From positions 1-45,643 of the forward strand of contig CAJCJA010000054.1 in NCBI GenBank assembly GCA_903970515.1: 45,643 nt of DNA, written 5' to 3'. The number at the start of each line of letters is the position of its first letter. Position 1 is the first letter of the stretch. This stretch comes from Candidatus Saccharibacteria bacterium CG_4_10_14_0_2_um_filter_52_9. GTDB lineage: Bacteria > Actinomycetota > Acidimicrobiia > Acidimicrobiales > RAAP-2. Positions 34,532 through 43,088 of this stretch are shown in pieces. The position numbers and the translations under genes were made by a program. The notes under the pieces were generated by a model that did not search any database, had not been told where the DNA came from, and was given only the letters and a program-made list of their open reading frames with translations.

Positions 34532-36131
34532 TCGCTGGCAACGTTAGTTCTGCTTGAGCCTGCTCGAGTTCTTGACGGATGGCGGCGAGTCGAGCCTTTC
34601 GCGCCTCGCCGGTGAGTGGCGCATTTCGACGTTCGATGTCGGCGACGACCGCTTCGATGGCGGCGAGGAAGCGAGAAGGCGCTCGGTCGGGATAGCGCGG
34701 ATCGTTCCGTCCTCGACTCCAGGTGATGAGCAACGAATCCTCCGCGCGACTCAACGCCACGTAGGCGAGGCGCTGTTCTTCGGCGATCTCCGCCTCCGAG
34801 GTGGCGTTGTAATTGGGCAATTGACCTTCGGCCCAGCCAATGGTGGCGACACTTTGGAATTCGAGTCCCTTGGCGCGATGGATGGTTGACAGCGCGACGG
34901 CGTCGCGTTGGACTTCGTCGGTCCTTCGCGCCCACGTGTCGGGTGAGGCGAGAAGGTCCGACGCTGGTGAGTGCTCCGGCCCGCGACGCTCGTTCGGAAT
35001 GCCGTGGGCATCGAGATAGCTCGCCACGAGTTCTAGTTGCGCGTTTGTTCGCGCGAGCACCGCCATCGACGTCCACGGTGCCCCGGGTTGGTGCTTCGCA
35101 CCGAGCCAGGTTGCGACGTGGTCGGCTTCCTCCTCGTCGGTGTCGTAGGCACGAACCATGGGCACGTCGCCTTCGTCCTTCGCGGGGGTGATGCCCTGAG
35201 CGCCCTTCTCGAGCAGCGTGTTGGCGACGGCGATGATGTTGGCGGTCGAACGGTGATTGCGAGTGAGGTCGAGTACGAGGGTGTCGGGCCACGTGCGAAC
35301 GATGTCGAGCATCAATTGGGGATTGGCACCGTTGAAGCCGTAAATCGATTGGTTTGGGTCTCCCACACAAAAGAGGTCGGGATCATCACCCGCCATGTGT
35401 CGCAACATCATGAATTGCAACGGATTCATGTCTTGTGCCTCGTCGACGAAGAGAGCGCGAGTGCGGTGACGGAAAGACGCGAGCACGTTTGGTTCGTCGC
35501 GCAGAAGAGCGATTGCTTCACTCAAGAGGAGGTCGAAGTCGAGTACGCCGCGACTGTGACAGAGTCCGACATAGCGATCGAGTACTTCGGCGAACTGTGC
35601 AGGTGCAAGCGGGGCGTCGCGTTTCAACTTGCGCGCACTCTTCGCGTAGAGTGCACCGTTGAAACCTTGGCTGAGCGCCCAACCGATTTCTTGTTCTAGT
35701 CGAGGAAGTTGCCAGTCCTCGAGGCGCAAGTCACCGCTTTCTCTCATTTGCGTCGCGAGGGCCGCGACGAGCTTGCGGCGATTGGCCTCGATGACGAGGG
35801 GCTTGAGGTCGTGGTCTTCGCGGTACTGGTTCACCAACGTGAGAGCGGCGCGGTGAAAGGTACCGGCGCGCAGATCGCGGATTCCCGCGCGCGCTAAGCG
35901 TCGACGCAGCTCGTCGCCCGCCTTTCTCGTAAAGGTCATGGCGAGCACTTGGTCGGCTTGCAATTCGTTGCGAGCGATGCGGCGCTGGATGCGAAGGGTC
36001 AGCACGTGGGTCTTACCCGAGCCGGCGCTCGCTCGCACCAAAAGTCGCGGCGCAGTTGACATGACCGCCTCGCGTTGCTCGGGGGTCAGCCCAACGAGCA
36101 TGTCGTCATCGAAGGCCATTACATCGTTCAT
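34509..36131 (-). CDS. Compact UvrD/PcrA-like superfamily 1 DNA helicase
   Basis: The 540-residue protein has the SF1A motifs: Q-motif LTPEQREAV near 15, Walker A ASAGSGKT at 34-41, VDEAQDMNP, GDPNQSIYGFNGA, LTRNHRS, and the late STIHRAKGLEF and VALSRAEDSL. It is shorter than typical UvrD (about 700 residues). The C-terminal region is compressed between GIPNERRGPEHS and the STIHRAKG motif, so part of domain 2B is missing. I chose the ATG at 36131 because GGGGG lies three bases upstream and TAGCGT (36142-36147) ten bases upstream; the frame stays open to 36326 across the divergent promoter. It may work in repair or plasmid-like replication. Confidence 0.88.
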   Translation of the reverse strand: MNDVMAFDDDMLVGLTPEQREAVMSTAPRLLVRASAGSGKTHVLTLRIQRRIARNELQADQVLAMTFTRKAGDELRRRLARAGIRDLRAGTFHRAALTLVNQYREDHDLKPLVIEANRRKLVAALATQMRESGDLRLEDWQLPRLEQEIGWALSQGFNGALYAKSARKLKRDAPLAPAQFAEVLDRYVGLCHSRGVLDFDLLLSEAIALLRDEPNVLASFRHRTRALFVDEAQDMNPLQFMMLRHMAGDDPDLFCVGDPNQSIYGFNGANPQLMLDIVRTWPDTLVLDLTRNHRSTANIIAVANTLLEKGAQGITPAKDEGDVPMVRAYDTDEEEADHVATWLGAKHQPGAPWTSMAVLARTNAQLELVASYLDAHGIPNERRGPEHSPASDLLASPDTWARRTDEVQRDAVALSTIHRAKGLEFQSVATIGWAEGQLPNYNATSEAEIAEEQRLAYVALSRAEDSLLITWSRGRNDPRYPDRAPSRFLAAIEAVVADIERRNAPLTGEARKARLAAIRQELEQAQAELTLPANGKSNVT

Positions 36132-36190
36132 GGTCCCCCTGACGCTACCGGTAGCACGTGACGTGACCCGAGTGGCACTGGTCATGTCAG

Positions 36191-36206
36191 TAACCTGAAG
36201 TACGTG
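36191..36206 (+). promoter_or_regulatory. Leaderless promoter -10 box of the hydrolase-murF-ddl operon
   Basis: TAACCT (36191-36196), seven bases, then GTG. It is back to back with the helicase promoter, whose probable -10 box TAGCGT is at 36142-36147 on the other strand. Confidence 0.45.
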
Positions 36207-36953
36207 CTGCGCGCGTACGGTGGGGGAAAATACTTCGGTGAGCCGTATGGTCCAAGCCCAATTCGCGTGGTATTTCTCCACGGCTGGGCCCGACAAGGAC
36301 GCGACTTCGCTCATGCGGCACAACAACTGGCGAGCGCTGGGATAGGTTCCTTGACCCTTGATCTGCCGGGTTTTGGGTCGTCACCCGCCCCAACGGTCGC
36401 GGGCGGCGCGCGTCTGTATGCGCACGACCTGCTCGCACCAATCCAAGAGATCACCGACCTACCGGTCGTGCTCGTCGGACATTCCTTTGGGGGCAAGGTC
36501 GCCACCGTCTTCGCGGCGAACCAGCCAACGCTGGTCAAAGCCCTCGTGTTGACTGGAGTCCCGCTCGTGCGAACGGATGGCGGTGCGAGACCCACTTTGG
36601 CGTTTCGGGTCATTCGCGGCTTACGCGCCAAAGGACTGGTGAGCGAGCGGCGCATGGATGCGGCCCGCCAACGCTACGGCTCGAGCGACTATCGGAATTC
36701 ATCAGGGGTTATGCGTGACGTACTCGTCGCGGTCGTAAATGAGAGCTACGAAGAGGAGCTCGGAGAAATTCGTGCACCTATATATATGGTGTGGGGCGCA
36801 GACGAGACGGTGGCCTCCGTCGCCGACGCGGAGCGCGCGACCAAGTATCTCCGTGTGCCCTATTCGCTTCGCGCCGTCCCCGGCGTGGGGCATTTCTTGC
36901 CCGTCGAGGCACCGAGCGAATTGGTTGCTTCCGTGCTGGAAGCCCTCGCGTGA
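36204..36953 (+). CDS. Alpha/beta hydrolase in a MurF-Ddl operon
   Basis: The 249-residue protein has the alpha/beta hydrolase signatures: FLHGWARQGRDF near residue 28, the nucleophile GHSFGG near 93, an Asp in MVWGADETV near 195 and the catalytic His in PGVGHFLP near 232. It overlaps the MurF-like gene by four bases, so its role is probably tied to cell-wall precursors, for instance hydrolysis of a peptide or ester. That is inference from position only. An alternating TATATATA run lies at 36780-36787. Confidence 0.85.
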   Translation: MLRAYGGGKYFGEPYGPSPIRVVFLHGWARQGRDFAHAAQQLASAGIGSLTLDLPGFGSSPAPTVAGGARLYAHDLLAPIQEITDLPVVLVGHSFGGKVATVFAANQPTLVKALVLTGVPLVRTDGGARPTLAFRVIRGLRAKGLVSERRMDAARQRYGSSDYRNSSGVMRDVLVAVVNESYEEELGEIRAPIYMVWGADETVASVADAERATKYLRVPYSLRAVPGVGHFLPVEAPSELVASVLEALA

Positions 36954-38524
36954 GTGGATTCAGCGCCACCATTGACGCGCTCCTTGGTGTGGGCCTGCTC
37001 GGGGCGTTCCTTCTTCAAATGTTGCGTTGGCTTCGGGTGCTGCAGCGCGAACACTACGTCGCGTCTTCTCTCTCGAGATTTCTGCTGCGCTGGTCGACGC
37101 CCAGTGTGTCCTCGTCCAGGATGTCGCGATTTTGGCGCTATCGCCCGGTCACCCTCAGCCAAGTCCTCGTGGTGCTGTTCATCGTCGCGTGGGCACTCGA
37201 TGCGCAGCGCTGGGCGGCCCTTGACGTTGTCGCCTACGGAGTAATCTGCCCGCTCGGTTTGTCGATCAAGGGCCGAACCAGTTCCTTGGACTGGACGCGA
37301 CGTCTCACGACGGTCTCCTTGGTCGCGACCGCACTCGCCATTGTCGTGGTCGTGGCGGGTTTGTTTAGCTCGCGGGTGTGGATCGTGCCCACGGTGTTGA
37401 TCGTCGTGGCTCCGTTCTTGATCGCGTTGAGTGACTGGTTGCTCGCGCCCTTTGAAGACCGGGCGGCGAAGAAGTTCGTTGACCAAGCCACTGAGCGACT
37501 AGGACGTGTGCATCCACTCGTCATCGCGATCACCGGTAGCTACGGCAAGACCAGTACGAAGAATCATCTCGCGACGCTTCTGGGGAGTGACCAGGGTGTC
37601 GTCGCGTCGCCGCGCAGTTTCAACAATCGTGCGGGACTCAGCCGTGCCATCAACGAGAATCTTGCCGACGGCACGCGAATCTTCATCGCGGAGATGGGAA
37701 CGTACGGTCCGGGCGAAATCGCGGCGTTGTGTGCGTGGTGCCCCCCCGACATCGCCGTCGTGACCGCGATTGGACCGGTACATCTTGAGCGCATGAAATC
37801 GCTGGAGAACATTGAACGCGCCAAGTACGAAATCACGACTCGGGCGCGCGTCGTGGTTCTGAACGTCGATGACGTGCGCCTCGCGGGCTGGGTGAAGAAA
37901 CTCGAAACGGAAGGGAAAAGTGTTCGCACCGCGGGATCGAGCGCCGCGAACGCATCGGTACTCGTGAGCGAGGTCGCTGAGTGGTGGCGCGTGGTCGTTG
38001 GAGGCGAGCAAGTCGCTTCAATGCCTCGGGTCGTCGGCGTGCAAGCTTCCAATCTGGCGTGCGCGTTCGCGGCTGCTCTCGAGGCCGGGAGTAGCGTCGA
38101 CCAGTTGGTTGCGAATCTTGGTTCGATCACGGCGGTGGCGAACCGCGCCAACGTGCTCGTCGCCCCGTCAGGCGTGACGGTCGTCGACGACACCTTCAAC
38201 GCCAATCCCGCGAGCGCCGACGCCGCTCTTTCGCTGCTCTCGTCGCTGCGCGTGCCGGGCCGCATCGTGGTCATCACCCCCGGTCTCATTGAACTCGGGC
38301 CCGTGCAAGTCCACGAGAACATGGCACTGGCGTCGAAGGTGGCCGCACTCGGCGCGCAACTCGTCGTCATAGGGCGCACGAATGCGCGAGCACTCGCGCG
38401 CGGTTTCAAGGGCAATCCCCGGCGATTCGACACGCGCGATGAAGCCGTCACCTGGGTGCGCGGCACCCTTGGTGCGGGCGACGCCGTGCTGTACCTTAAC
38501 GACCTGCCAGACCACTACCCTTGA
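36950..38524 (+). CDS. Membrane-anchored MurF-like Mur ligase
   Basis: MurF adds D-Ala-D-Ala to the UDP-MurNAc-tripeptide. The 524-residue protein joins about five N-terminal membrane segments (within about residues 8-160) to a Mur ligase catalytic core that starts with ITGSYGKTSTKNHL near 192, followed by FNNRAGLS, an EMGTYGPGEI segment, and the late DDTFNANPASADAALSLL. The usual MurF N-terminal UDP-binding domain is replaced by the membrane part, so the substrate may be lipid-linked or different from UDP-MurNAc-tripeptide. The GTG overlaps the hydrolase stop by four bases. ddl follows after 23 bases. The canonical murF is expected in the main dcw cluster elsewhere. Confidence 0.85.
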   Translation: MSGFSATIDALLGVGLLGAFLLQMLRWLRVLQREHYVASSLSRFLLRWSTPSVSSSRMSRFWRYRPVTLSQVLVVLFIVAWALDAQRWAALDVVAYGVICPLGLSIKGRTSSLDWTRRLTTVSLVATALAIVVVVAGLFSSRVWIVPTVLIVVAPFLIALSDWLLAPFEDRAAKKFVDQATERLGRVHPLVIAITGSYGKTSTKNHLATLLGSDQGVVASPRSFNNRAGLSRAINENLADGTRIFIAEMGTYGPGEIAALCAWCPPDIAVVTAIGPVHLERMKSLENIERAKYEITTRARVVVLNVDDVRLAGWVKKLETEGKSVRTAGSSAANASVLVSEVAEWWRVVVGGEQVASMPRVVGVQASNLACAFAAALEAGSSVDQLVANLGSITAVANRANVLVAPSGVTVVDDTFNANPASADAALSLLSSLRVPGRIVVITPGLIELGPVQVHENMALASKVAALGAQLVVIGRTNARALARGFKGNPRRFDTRDEAVTWVRGTLGAGDAVLYLNDLPDHYP

Positions 38525-38547
38525 TTGCTGGATGACGGGTCGAAGAG

Positions 38548-39660
38548 GTGAAGGTGACTAGTGCTGTACTTTTCGGCGGCCCGAGCCCCGAGCACGATGT
38601 CTCCATCCTCACGGGACTCCAGGCACTGCGTGAACTTCACAACGCGCGTGGTGACGTGGTGGGTATCTACTGGACCAAGACGGGTTCGTTCTATCAAGTG
38701 CCGCGCGACGTCGAAGCGCAATCGTTCCTTGATGGACTACCCAAGGGTTCGAGTGAGTTGACACTGCGCGTTGGCGATTCTGGCGGTTTCTTTTCCACGG
38801 GTGCCAAACTCGCTCGTGAGAAGCGCGTCGAACTCGACGCCGTCGTGCTCTGCACCCACGGGGGACCTGGTGAGGACGGCACCTTGCAAGGAGTGCTCGA
38901 TCTCGCCGGCGTGTCCTATAGCGGACCAACGGCCGCGGGCGCGGCACTAGGCATGGATAAGTGGGCCTTCGCGAGCGTGATCGCGGCGAACCAACTTCCC
39001 ACGCTGCCGCGAACCCTTCTTAGTCATGAGACCGAGACGTTGTTCTTCGCTGGTCCCTACATCTTGAAGCCTCGTTTCGGCGGTTCGTCCATTGGCATCG
39101 ACGTGGTCGAAGATTTGGCGACGGCGCGTACGCGACTCACCTCGAATCCGCACCTCGCTCGGGGCTGCGTGATCGAGCCCTACCGCACGGACCTCACCGA
39201 CGTGCAGATCGCCATTCGTACATACCCTTCGTTCGAACTTTCGGCGATTGAGAAACCACTGCGACGTAGCGACACTGCGGAGATCCTCGATTACCGCGAC
39301 AAGTACGTGGGTGGCGAAGGGATGGTCTCGGCACCGCGAGAGTTGCCGGCACGTCTCGCGAACGCTCAAGAAGAGATGATTCGCAGCTACGCACGCGTCA
39401 TTGGCGAAGTCGCCTCAGTGCGCGGCGTCGCCCGTATCGACTTTCTGTGGAGCGAACGCGAATTGTACGTGAACGAGATCAACACCATTCCCGGTTCCTT
39501 GGCGAAGTACCTGTTTGTCGATCCGCCGCTTGGTTTCGCGCAACTACTGACTGATCTGCTTCGTGAAGCGGTCGAACGTCCATCCCACCGCTACAGCGCC
39601 GCGGGCGCTGACGGTCTGGTCCTTCGCTCCGCCGGGTCCATCGCCGCCAAATTGGCGTGA
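38548..39660 (+). CDS. ddl: D-alanine-D-alanine ligase
   Basis: Ddl joins two D-Ala with ATP. The 370-residue ATP-grasp protein has the N-terminal LFGGPSPEHDVSI motif (Glu for the first D-Ala), KPRFGGSSIG near 180, the RDKYVGGEG loop, which keeps the Tyr linked to D-Ala in the second site, and the metal-binding VNEINTIPGS near 310. D-Lac or D-Ser use is therefore less likely. A second GTG at 38554 has AGAGG five bases upstream and may be the true start. The last 117 bases overlap the convergent SARP gene. Confidence 0.9.
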   Translation: MKVTSAVLFGGPSPEHDVSILTGLQALRELHNARGDVVGIYWTKTGSFYQVPRDVEAQSFLDGLPKGSSELTLRVGDSGGFFSTGAKLAREKRVELDAVVLCTHGGPGEDGTLQGVLDLAGVSYSGPTAAGAALGMDKWAFASVIAANQLPTLPRTLLSHETETLFFAGPYILKPRFGGSSIGIDVVEDLATARTRLTSNPHLARGCVIEPYRTDLTDVQIAIRTYPSFELSAIEKPLRRSDTAEILDYRDKYVGGEGMVSAPRELPARLANAQEEMIRSYARVIGEVASVRGVARIDFLWSERELYVNEINTIPGSLAKYLFVDPPLGFAQLLTDLLREAVERPSHRYSAAGADGLVLRSAGSIAAKLA

Positions 39661-41292
39661 ACGCGGTACTCGCGCCAACGCGTCACTGAGCGCGTCACTG
39701 TAGGGATCGACCAAGAGGCCCTGGCGCAGCGACCAAAAGGCGAGTTCGTATTGCTCCTGCAGCATCGCCTCATGGTGCAAAACGAGTGAGGCCCATTCGG
39801 CGTCTCGTTGTAGGCGAGCGAAGTATCCCTCGGCGAGAAACCATTCGAATCCTCGAAGTGCGCTCGCCAGAGGTTCACCGTGAATCAATTGGAGGGCTTC
39901 TTGGGCTAGGGGAGCGGCGTCGGCGCTCGCGACGTTGCGCGCGCGACTGATGAGCGAATGAAACGTTTCGATGTCGCTCGAGACGCCATGGGTGGTGTAA
40001 AGACCCGAGGACGTCACTTGGTGAAGACGTGGCCCTTCACTCGTTGAGCCCAAACTCTTTCGAACCGCGCTCGCCGTATTCGCGAGCGTGCGCGACGACG
40101 CGTCAACGTTGGCGTAGTTGAGGACGCGTGTTCGCAAACGGTCTCCCGTCACGGGCTCGTTACGGTGCAGGGCGAGGTACGCGACCATCTCGATGCAGCG
40201 TCGCCGGAGGGTCGCGACGAAAGGCTCCGCGATGCCCGTGATCTGGGGGTCGGCGCGCAGAAGTTCGACCAGGACGTCGTGTGAGGGGTTCGCACCGATC
40301 GCGGCGCTCGCGGATGCTTGCGCGAATTGGTACGTGGTGTTCCCTTGTTGAGCGACGATGGGCTTGATCGTGATACACGACGCGCGCAATTCGTCATCGA
40401 GTTCCTTCGTTGCGCCCAGGTACACGACGACGCAATGGCGAACGGCACGGGTGGCGAGGGAACGAAGTAGACCCGTCGTCGTGTCCTCGAAGACGATCTT
40501 TCCGTGATGGAGGGCAATGCACGATGACGCGGTTAGGTCGTGGCTCTCATTGGCGGGGATCGTCAGCACGCCGCCTTCCCTGGCGTACGCGAGGCGCGTC
40601 CCGTGTTCGTCGTGGGCGAGAATCTTCACGACGACAGCGTCGTGCGAATCCGAAGTAGGAAGCGCCTCGTAGTCGAGGGGCACCTCAACGACGCCGCTGA
40701 TCGTCTCGCCGATGAGGTGTCGGATTTGAGCGAGGAGCTTCTCGTTGCCGTGACGTAAGAGCTCGATCACCTCATCAACTTGATCGTCGCTGGCTTCGAA
40801 CTCGTGCTGGTGGATCTCGTCGTAACGTCGTTTCGCCATAAGGGCGAGTGGGACGAGCGAAGGAGTCGCCAGGGGCACAATTGGTGGCAGTGAATGCCGT
40901 GGCGCCGGCGACGGGTGGCGCACCAAGGACGTGACGTGCGGTGCCCGTTCGAACGACGTCGCCGAGTACGTGCTCGCACCGGAAGGGCTCGATGACACGA
41001 GGAAGGGAAGGAGCGCCACCACCAATCCGGCCAACCACGCGCTGCCGCCGACGTTAAGTCGCGTCCCTCGACGCAGGCGCACCACGTTCATGACGACTTG
41101 GAATAGGAACGTGAGCCAAAAGACCCCGAGCGAGACGAGAAGGACGCGGACGATTGTCCCGTTCGCCTGGTGATCGGACTCGCTCCACTTGGAGACGACT
41201 ACGTAGGGGAGGAGTACGAAATAGAGCGCGAGGGCGATGCCTTGGAGGGGGCCGGTCGAGAATCTTCTTACGGAGCTGGAATAAGTTGCCAC
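39544..41292 (-). CDS. Membrane-bound SARP/BTAD-type regulator
   Basis: The 582-residue protein has about three N-terminal membrane segments (within about residues 10-105), a middle region of unknown fold, then near 355-415 a winged-helix-like domain and near 420-555 a BTAD (bacterial transcriptional activator) domain with QEALQLIHGEPLASAL. SARP regulators with membrane parts are known in actinobacteria. The frame is open to 42249, but the upstream part overlaps the next two genes. I chose the GTG at 41292, which overlaps the secreted-protein stop by 25 bases. The C-terminus runs 117 bases into ddl on the other strand. It probably controls genes in response to an envelope signal. Confidence 0.75.
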   Translation of the reverse strand: MATYSSSVRRFSTGPLQGIALALYFVLLPYVVVSKWSESDHQANGTIVRVLLVSLGVFWLTFLFQVVMNVVRLRRGTRLNVGGSAWLAGLVVALLPFLVSSSPSGASTYSATSFERAPHVTSLVRHPSPAPRHSLPPIVPLATPSLVPLALMAKRRYDEIHQHEFEASDDQVDEVIELLRHGNEKLLAQIRHLIGETISGVVEVPLDYEALPTSDSHDAVVVKILAHDEHGTRLAYAREGGVLTIPANESHDLTASSCIALHHGKIVFEDTTTGLLRSLATRAVRHCVVVYLGATKELDDELRASCITIKPIVAQQGNTTYQFAQASASAAIGANPSHDVLVELLRADPQITGIAEPFVATLRRRCIEMVAYLALHRNEPVTGDRLRTRVLNYANVDASSRTLANTASAVRKSLGSTSEGPRLHQVTSSGLYTTHGVSSDIETFHSLISRARNVASADAAPLAQEALQLIHGEPLASALRGFEWFLAEGYFARLQRDAEWASLVLHHEAMLQEQYELAFWSLRQGLLVDPYSDALSDALARVPRSRQFGGDGPGGAKDQTVSARGAVAVGWTFDRFTKQISQ

Positions 41293-41843
41293 GTAAGTGA
41301 CGCCCCCGCGACTGCTGAGGTGATCTCGAGTTGGCAACTCACTTGATTCGTGACGGCGAAACTGATTTGGACGGCGTGCGTTGTTCCGTTGCAGGTCAAG
41401 AGGTTGGTGCTCGGGCTCGACGTCGTCAATTGCCAGTCGCCCGGACCCGACAGAGGAATATTGGCGCCGCCGAGCGAGGGACTGATTAGCCCTTCCAGAT
41501 CGTCGCTCGACACGTTGGCGTCGGGCGTTGGCGCGATGGTTGTTACGGTGTGCTTCACGATCGAGACGGTCGAGCTCGCGGACCGTTCGTTCGTCGTCGC
41601 GGGCGAGATGGGTGGCGCTACGGTCGTCGTCGCGCGTGGGGTGAGCGTGGTCGTCGTGGGCATCGTGGTTGTTGACACGTGCGGCACGGTCGTCGTGACG
41701 CTCGTGCGCAAGACCACGTGGTGCACGTTGAGTCGCACCGCTTTGTTCGACGACGTGAGCGTGAAGACCAATACCAGTAGTAAAAGTGGGCTCGACCACA
41801 TCAGCAGGTGGGTACTTCGTAATGAAAAACGGTGTCTTGACAT
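41268..41843 (-). CDS. Secreted or anchored Thr-rich protein
   Basis: The 191-residue protein has an N-terminal hydrophobic segment (LLMWSSPLLLLVLVFTL, residues 14-30) without a lipobox, a Thr/Pro-rich linker (about 55-95) that could be glycosylated, and a C-terminal extracellular domain with two Cys (near 149 and 173). I do not recognise the domain. It lies between the sigma-like gene and the SARP gene and overlaps the latter by 25 bases, so the three are probably one transcript. TAACCT (41853-41858, minus strand) lies nine bases before the ATG. Confidence 0.7.
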   Translation of the reverse strand: MSRHRFSLRSTHLLMWSSPLLLLVLVFTLTSSNKAVRLNVHHVVLRTSVTTTVPHVSTTTMPTTTTLTPRATTTVAPPISPATTNERSASSTVSIVKHTVTTIAPTPDANVSSDDLEGLISPSLGGANIPLSGPGDWQLTTSSPSTNLLTCNGTTHAVQISFAVTNQVSCQLEITSAVAGASLTWQLIPAP

Positions 41844-41908
41844 GGTTCTCGCAGGTTAGGGGTATTGATGGAAAATTGCTATTCACGATGCAAAGTCCTT
41901 TGCAGGCT

Positions 41909-42610
41909 CTAAATGAGGTGGCGCACAGCGAAGTGCTGTAGCTCTGCTTGAAGGGAACCCGGTGCGCTGTGGTCTTGTCGGGCGAGGTCTCGAAGTGATC
42001 GCCCTTCGAAGACGCGTGCGTAGGTGAGTTGTGCGATTCGTTCGAATTGGCTCCCGCGAAAACTCTCAAGACGAGCGAGCAGTGATGATTCCTCGCTCGC
42101 GGGCTCGTCGTAGGGTTCGAAGAAAGCAACGCGCCGCATCGCATCTTTCTCCTTGAGGAGCCAACGACGTAGTCGCCCGCGAAGCGCAGACAAGATGTCG
42201 GGCGCCGCGTACTGGCGCGATTGTCCCGACCAATCGGTGAGAAGTTCACTCGCGAGACTCAGCGCCACGCCGAGTGTTTCGCTCGGATCGTCGATGATGC
42301 CGTCGCCAAAGCGAAGTTGACGACAGACCGACACGATGCCCGGCAGGAGCGTCTGCAGCAGGGTGCGACGGAGCGTCGGATCGTGCGATTCTTCGAGGAG
42401 GGCTTTGACGATTTCCGCGCGTTCGAGCACGCACTTGCCGCCGCCTTGCTCGAGGACCTTTACGACATCACAGAGGTCCTCGAGCGCGTCGAGCCCCAAA
42501 CTCGGATGCCGAGATTCCAATATCCGAAGTGACTTTCGCGCTTCACTTGATCGTCCTGCTCGATCCCATTCTTGCCTCAGCTGTCCCAATACGTCTGATT
42601 TAGTTGTCAT
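41909..42610 (-). CDS. Sigma-factor-like or HTH protein at the SARP locus
   Basis: The 233-residue protein is mostly helical. Its middle (about 90-165, ending DILSALRGRLRRWLLKEKDA) resembles the region-2 helices of a family of divergent actinobacterial sigma-like proteins found beside BTAD regulators, and its end (RIAQLTYARVFEGRSLRDLARQ) resembles a region-4 HTH. The match is weak and made by eye. I chose the ATG at 42610; the longer frame to 42724 would reach the divergent promoter. No Shine-Dalgarno or clear -10 box is visible. Confidence 0.55.
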   Translation of the reverse strand: MTTKSDVLGQLRQEWDRAGRSSEARKSLRILESRHPSLGLDALEDLCDVVKVLEQGGGKCVLERAEIVKALLEESHDPTLRRTLLQTLLPGIVSVCRQLRFGDGIIDDPSETLGVALSLASELLTDWSGQSRQYAAPDILSALRGRLRRWLLKEKDAMRRVAFFEPYDEPASEESSLLARLESFRGSQFERIAQLTYARVFEGRSLRDLARQDHSAPGSLQAELQHFAVRHLI

Positions 42611-42734
42611 GGCGCCTAGTAGAGAGTCCACGACGCACTGCATGACGACCCGGACGACGCCATGTCCGTGTCCATTTCTCATGACCACGAGCGTGCTACG
42701 GGGCGCGCACTTTCGAACGCACATACATCCGAAT

Positions 42735-42749
42735 TAGGCTAGGTGAATG
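42735..42749 (+). promoter_or_regulatory. Leaderless promoter -10 box of the gene at 42747
   Basis: TAGGCT (42735-42740), six bases, then ATG. It is the same hexamer and spacing as dxs and kgd, here with ATG instead of GTG. Confidence 0.55.
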
Positions 42750-43088
42750 GACATCGAAGCCTTCTATGAACAGAATGAGGCGCGTCGTGAGAGCGCCGAG
42801 TTTGAGTTTGGTTCCGAGTGGACCGACGCGTCGGACAATGAGTATGAATTGTCGTGGGTCGAAGCGACCGGTGAACTCTATTTGATGGTCGAACCTGAAG
42901 CGGTCGTGAATGAGGACATCTTTGGTGACTTCCTCGTGTCCGACGAGGTGGTCAGCGACCTTACGGTCGTGGTGATTGGAAAGGTTCCTTCGCTCGCTGC
43001 GCTCGAAGATCAAATTCTTGGTTGGGAAGACGCGATGCTCGAGGAGAACTCCTTGAGCTGGCTCTACGAACGATTCCCGCAGAAGTAA
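42747..43088 (+). CDS. Small acidic conserved-looking protein of unknown function
   Basis: The 113-residue protein is rich in Glu and Asp, with no signal peptide or membrane segment. It has alternating beta and helix stretches (EYELSWVEATGELYLMVEPE, then DLTVVVIGKVPSLAALEDQILGW). I do not recognise the family. Coding is supported by the leaderless promoter and by neighbours packed against it: its stop lies directly next to the stop of the lipoprotein gene, with no gap. Confidence 0.75.
   Translation: MDIEAFYEQNEARRESAEFEFGSEWTDASDNEYELSWVEATGELYLMVEPEAVVNEDIFGDFLVSDEVVSDLTVVVIGKVPSLAALEDQILGWEDAMLEENSLSWLYERFPQK

Noticed and set aside
38548-39660. VanA-like D-Ala-D-Lac ligase giving glycopeptide resistance
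   Set aside because: The omega-loop keeps Lys-Tyr as in D-Ala-D-Ala ligases, and no vanH, vanX or vanRS genes are present.
41293-42249. SARP frame open 319 codons upstream of 41292
   Set aside because: It runs antiparallel in composition and overlaps two better-supported genes in other frames; the membrane-regulator features begin only after 41292.
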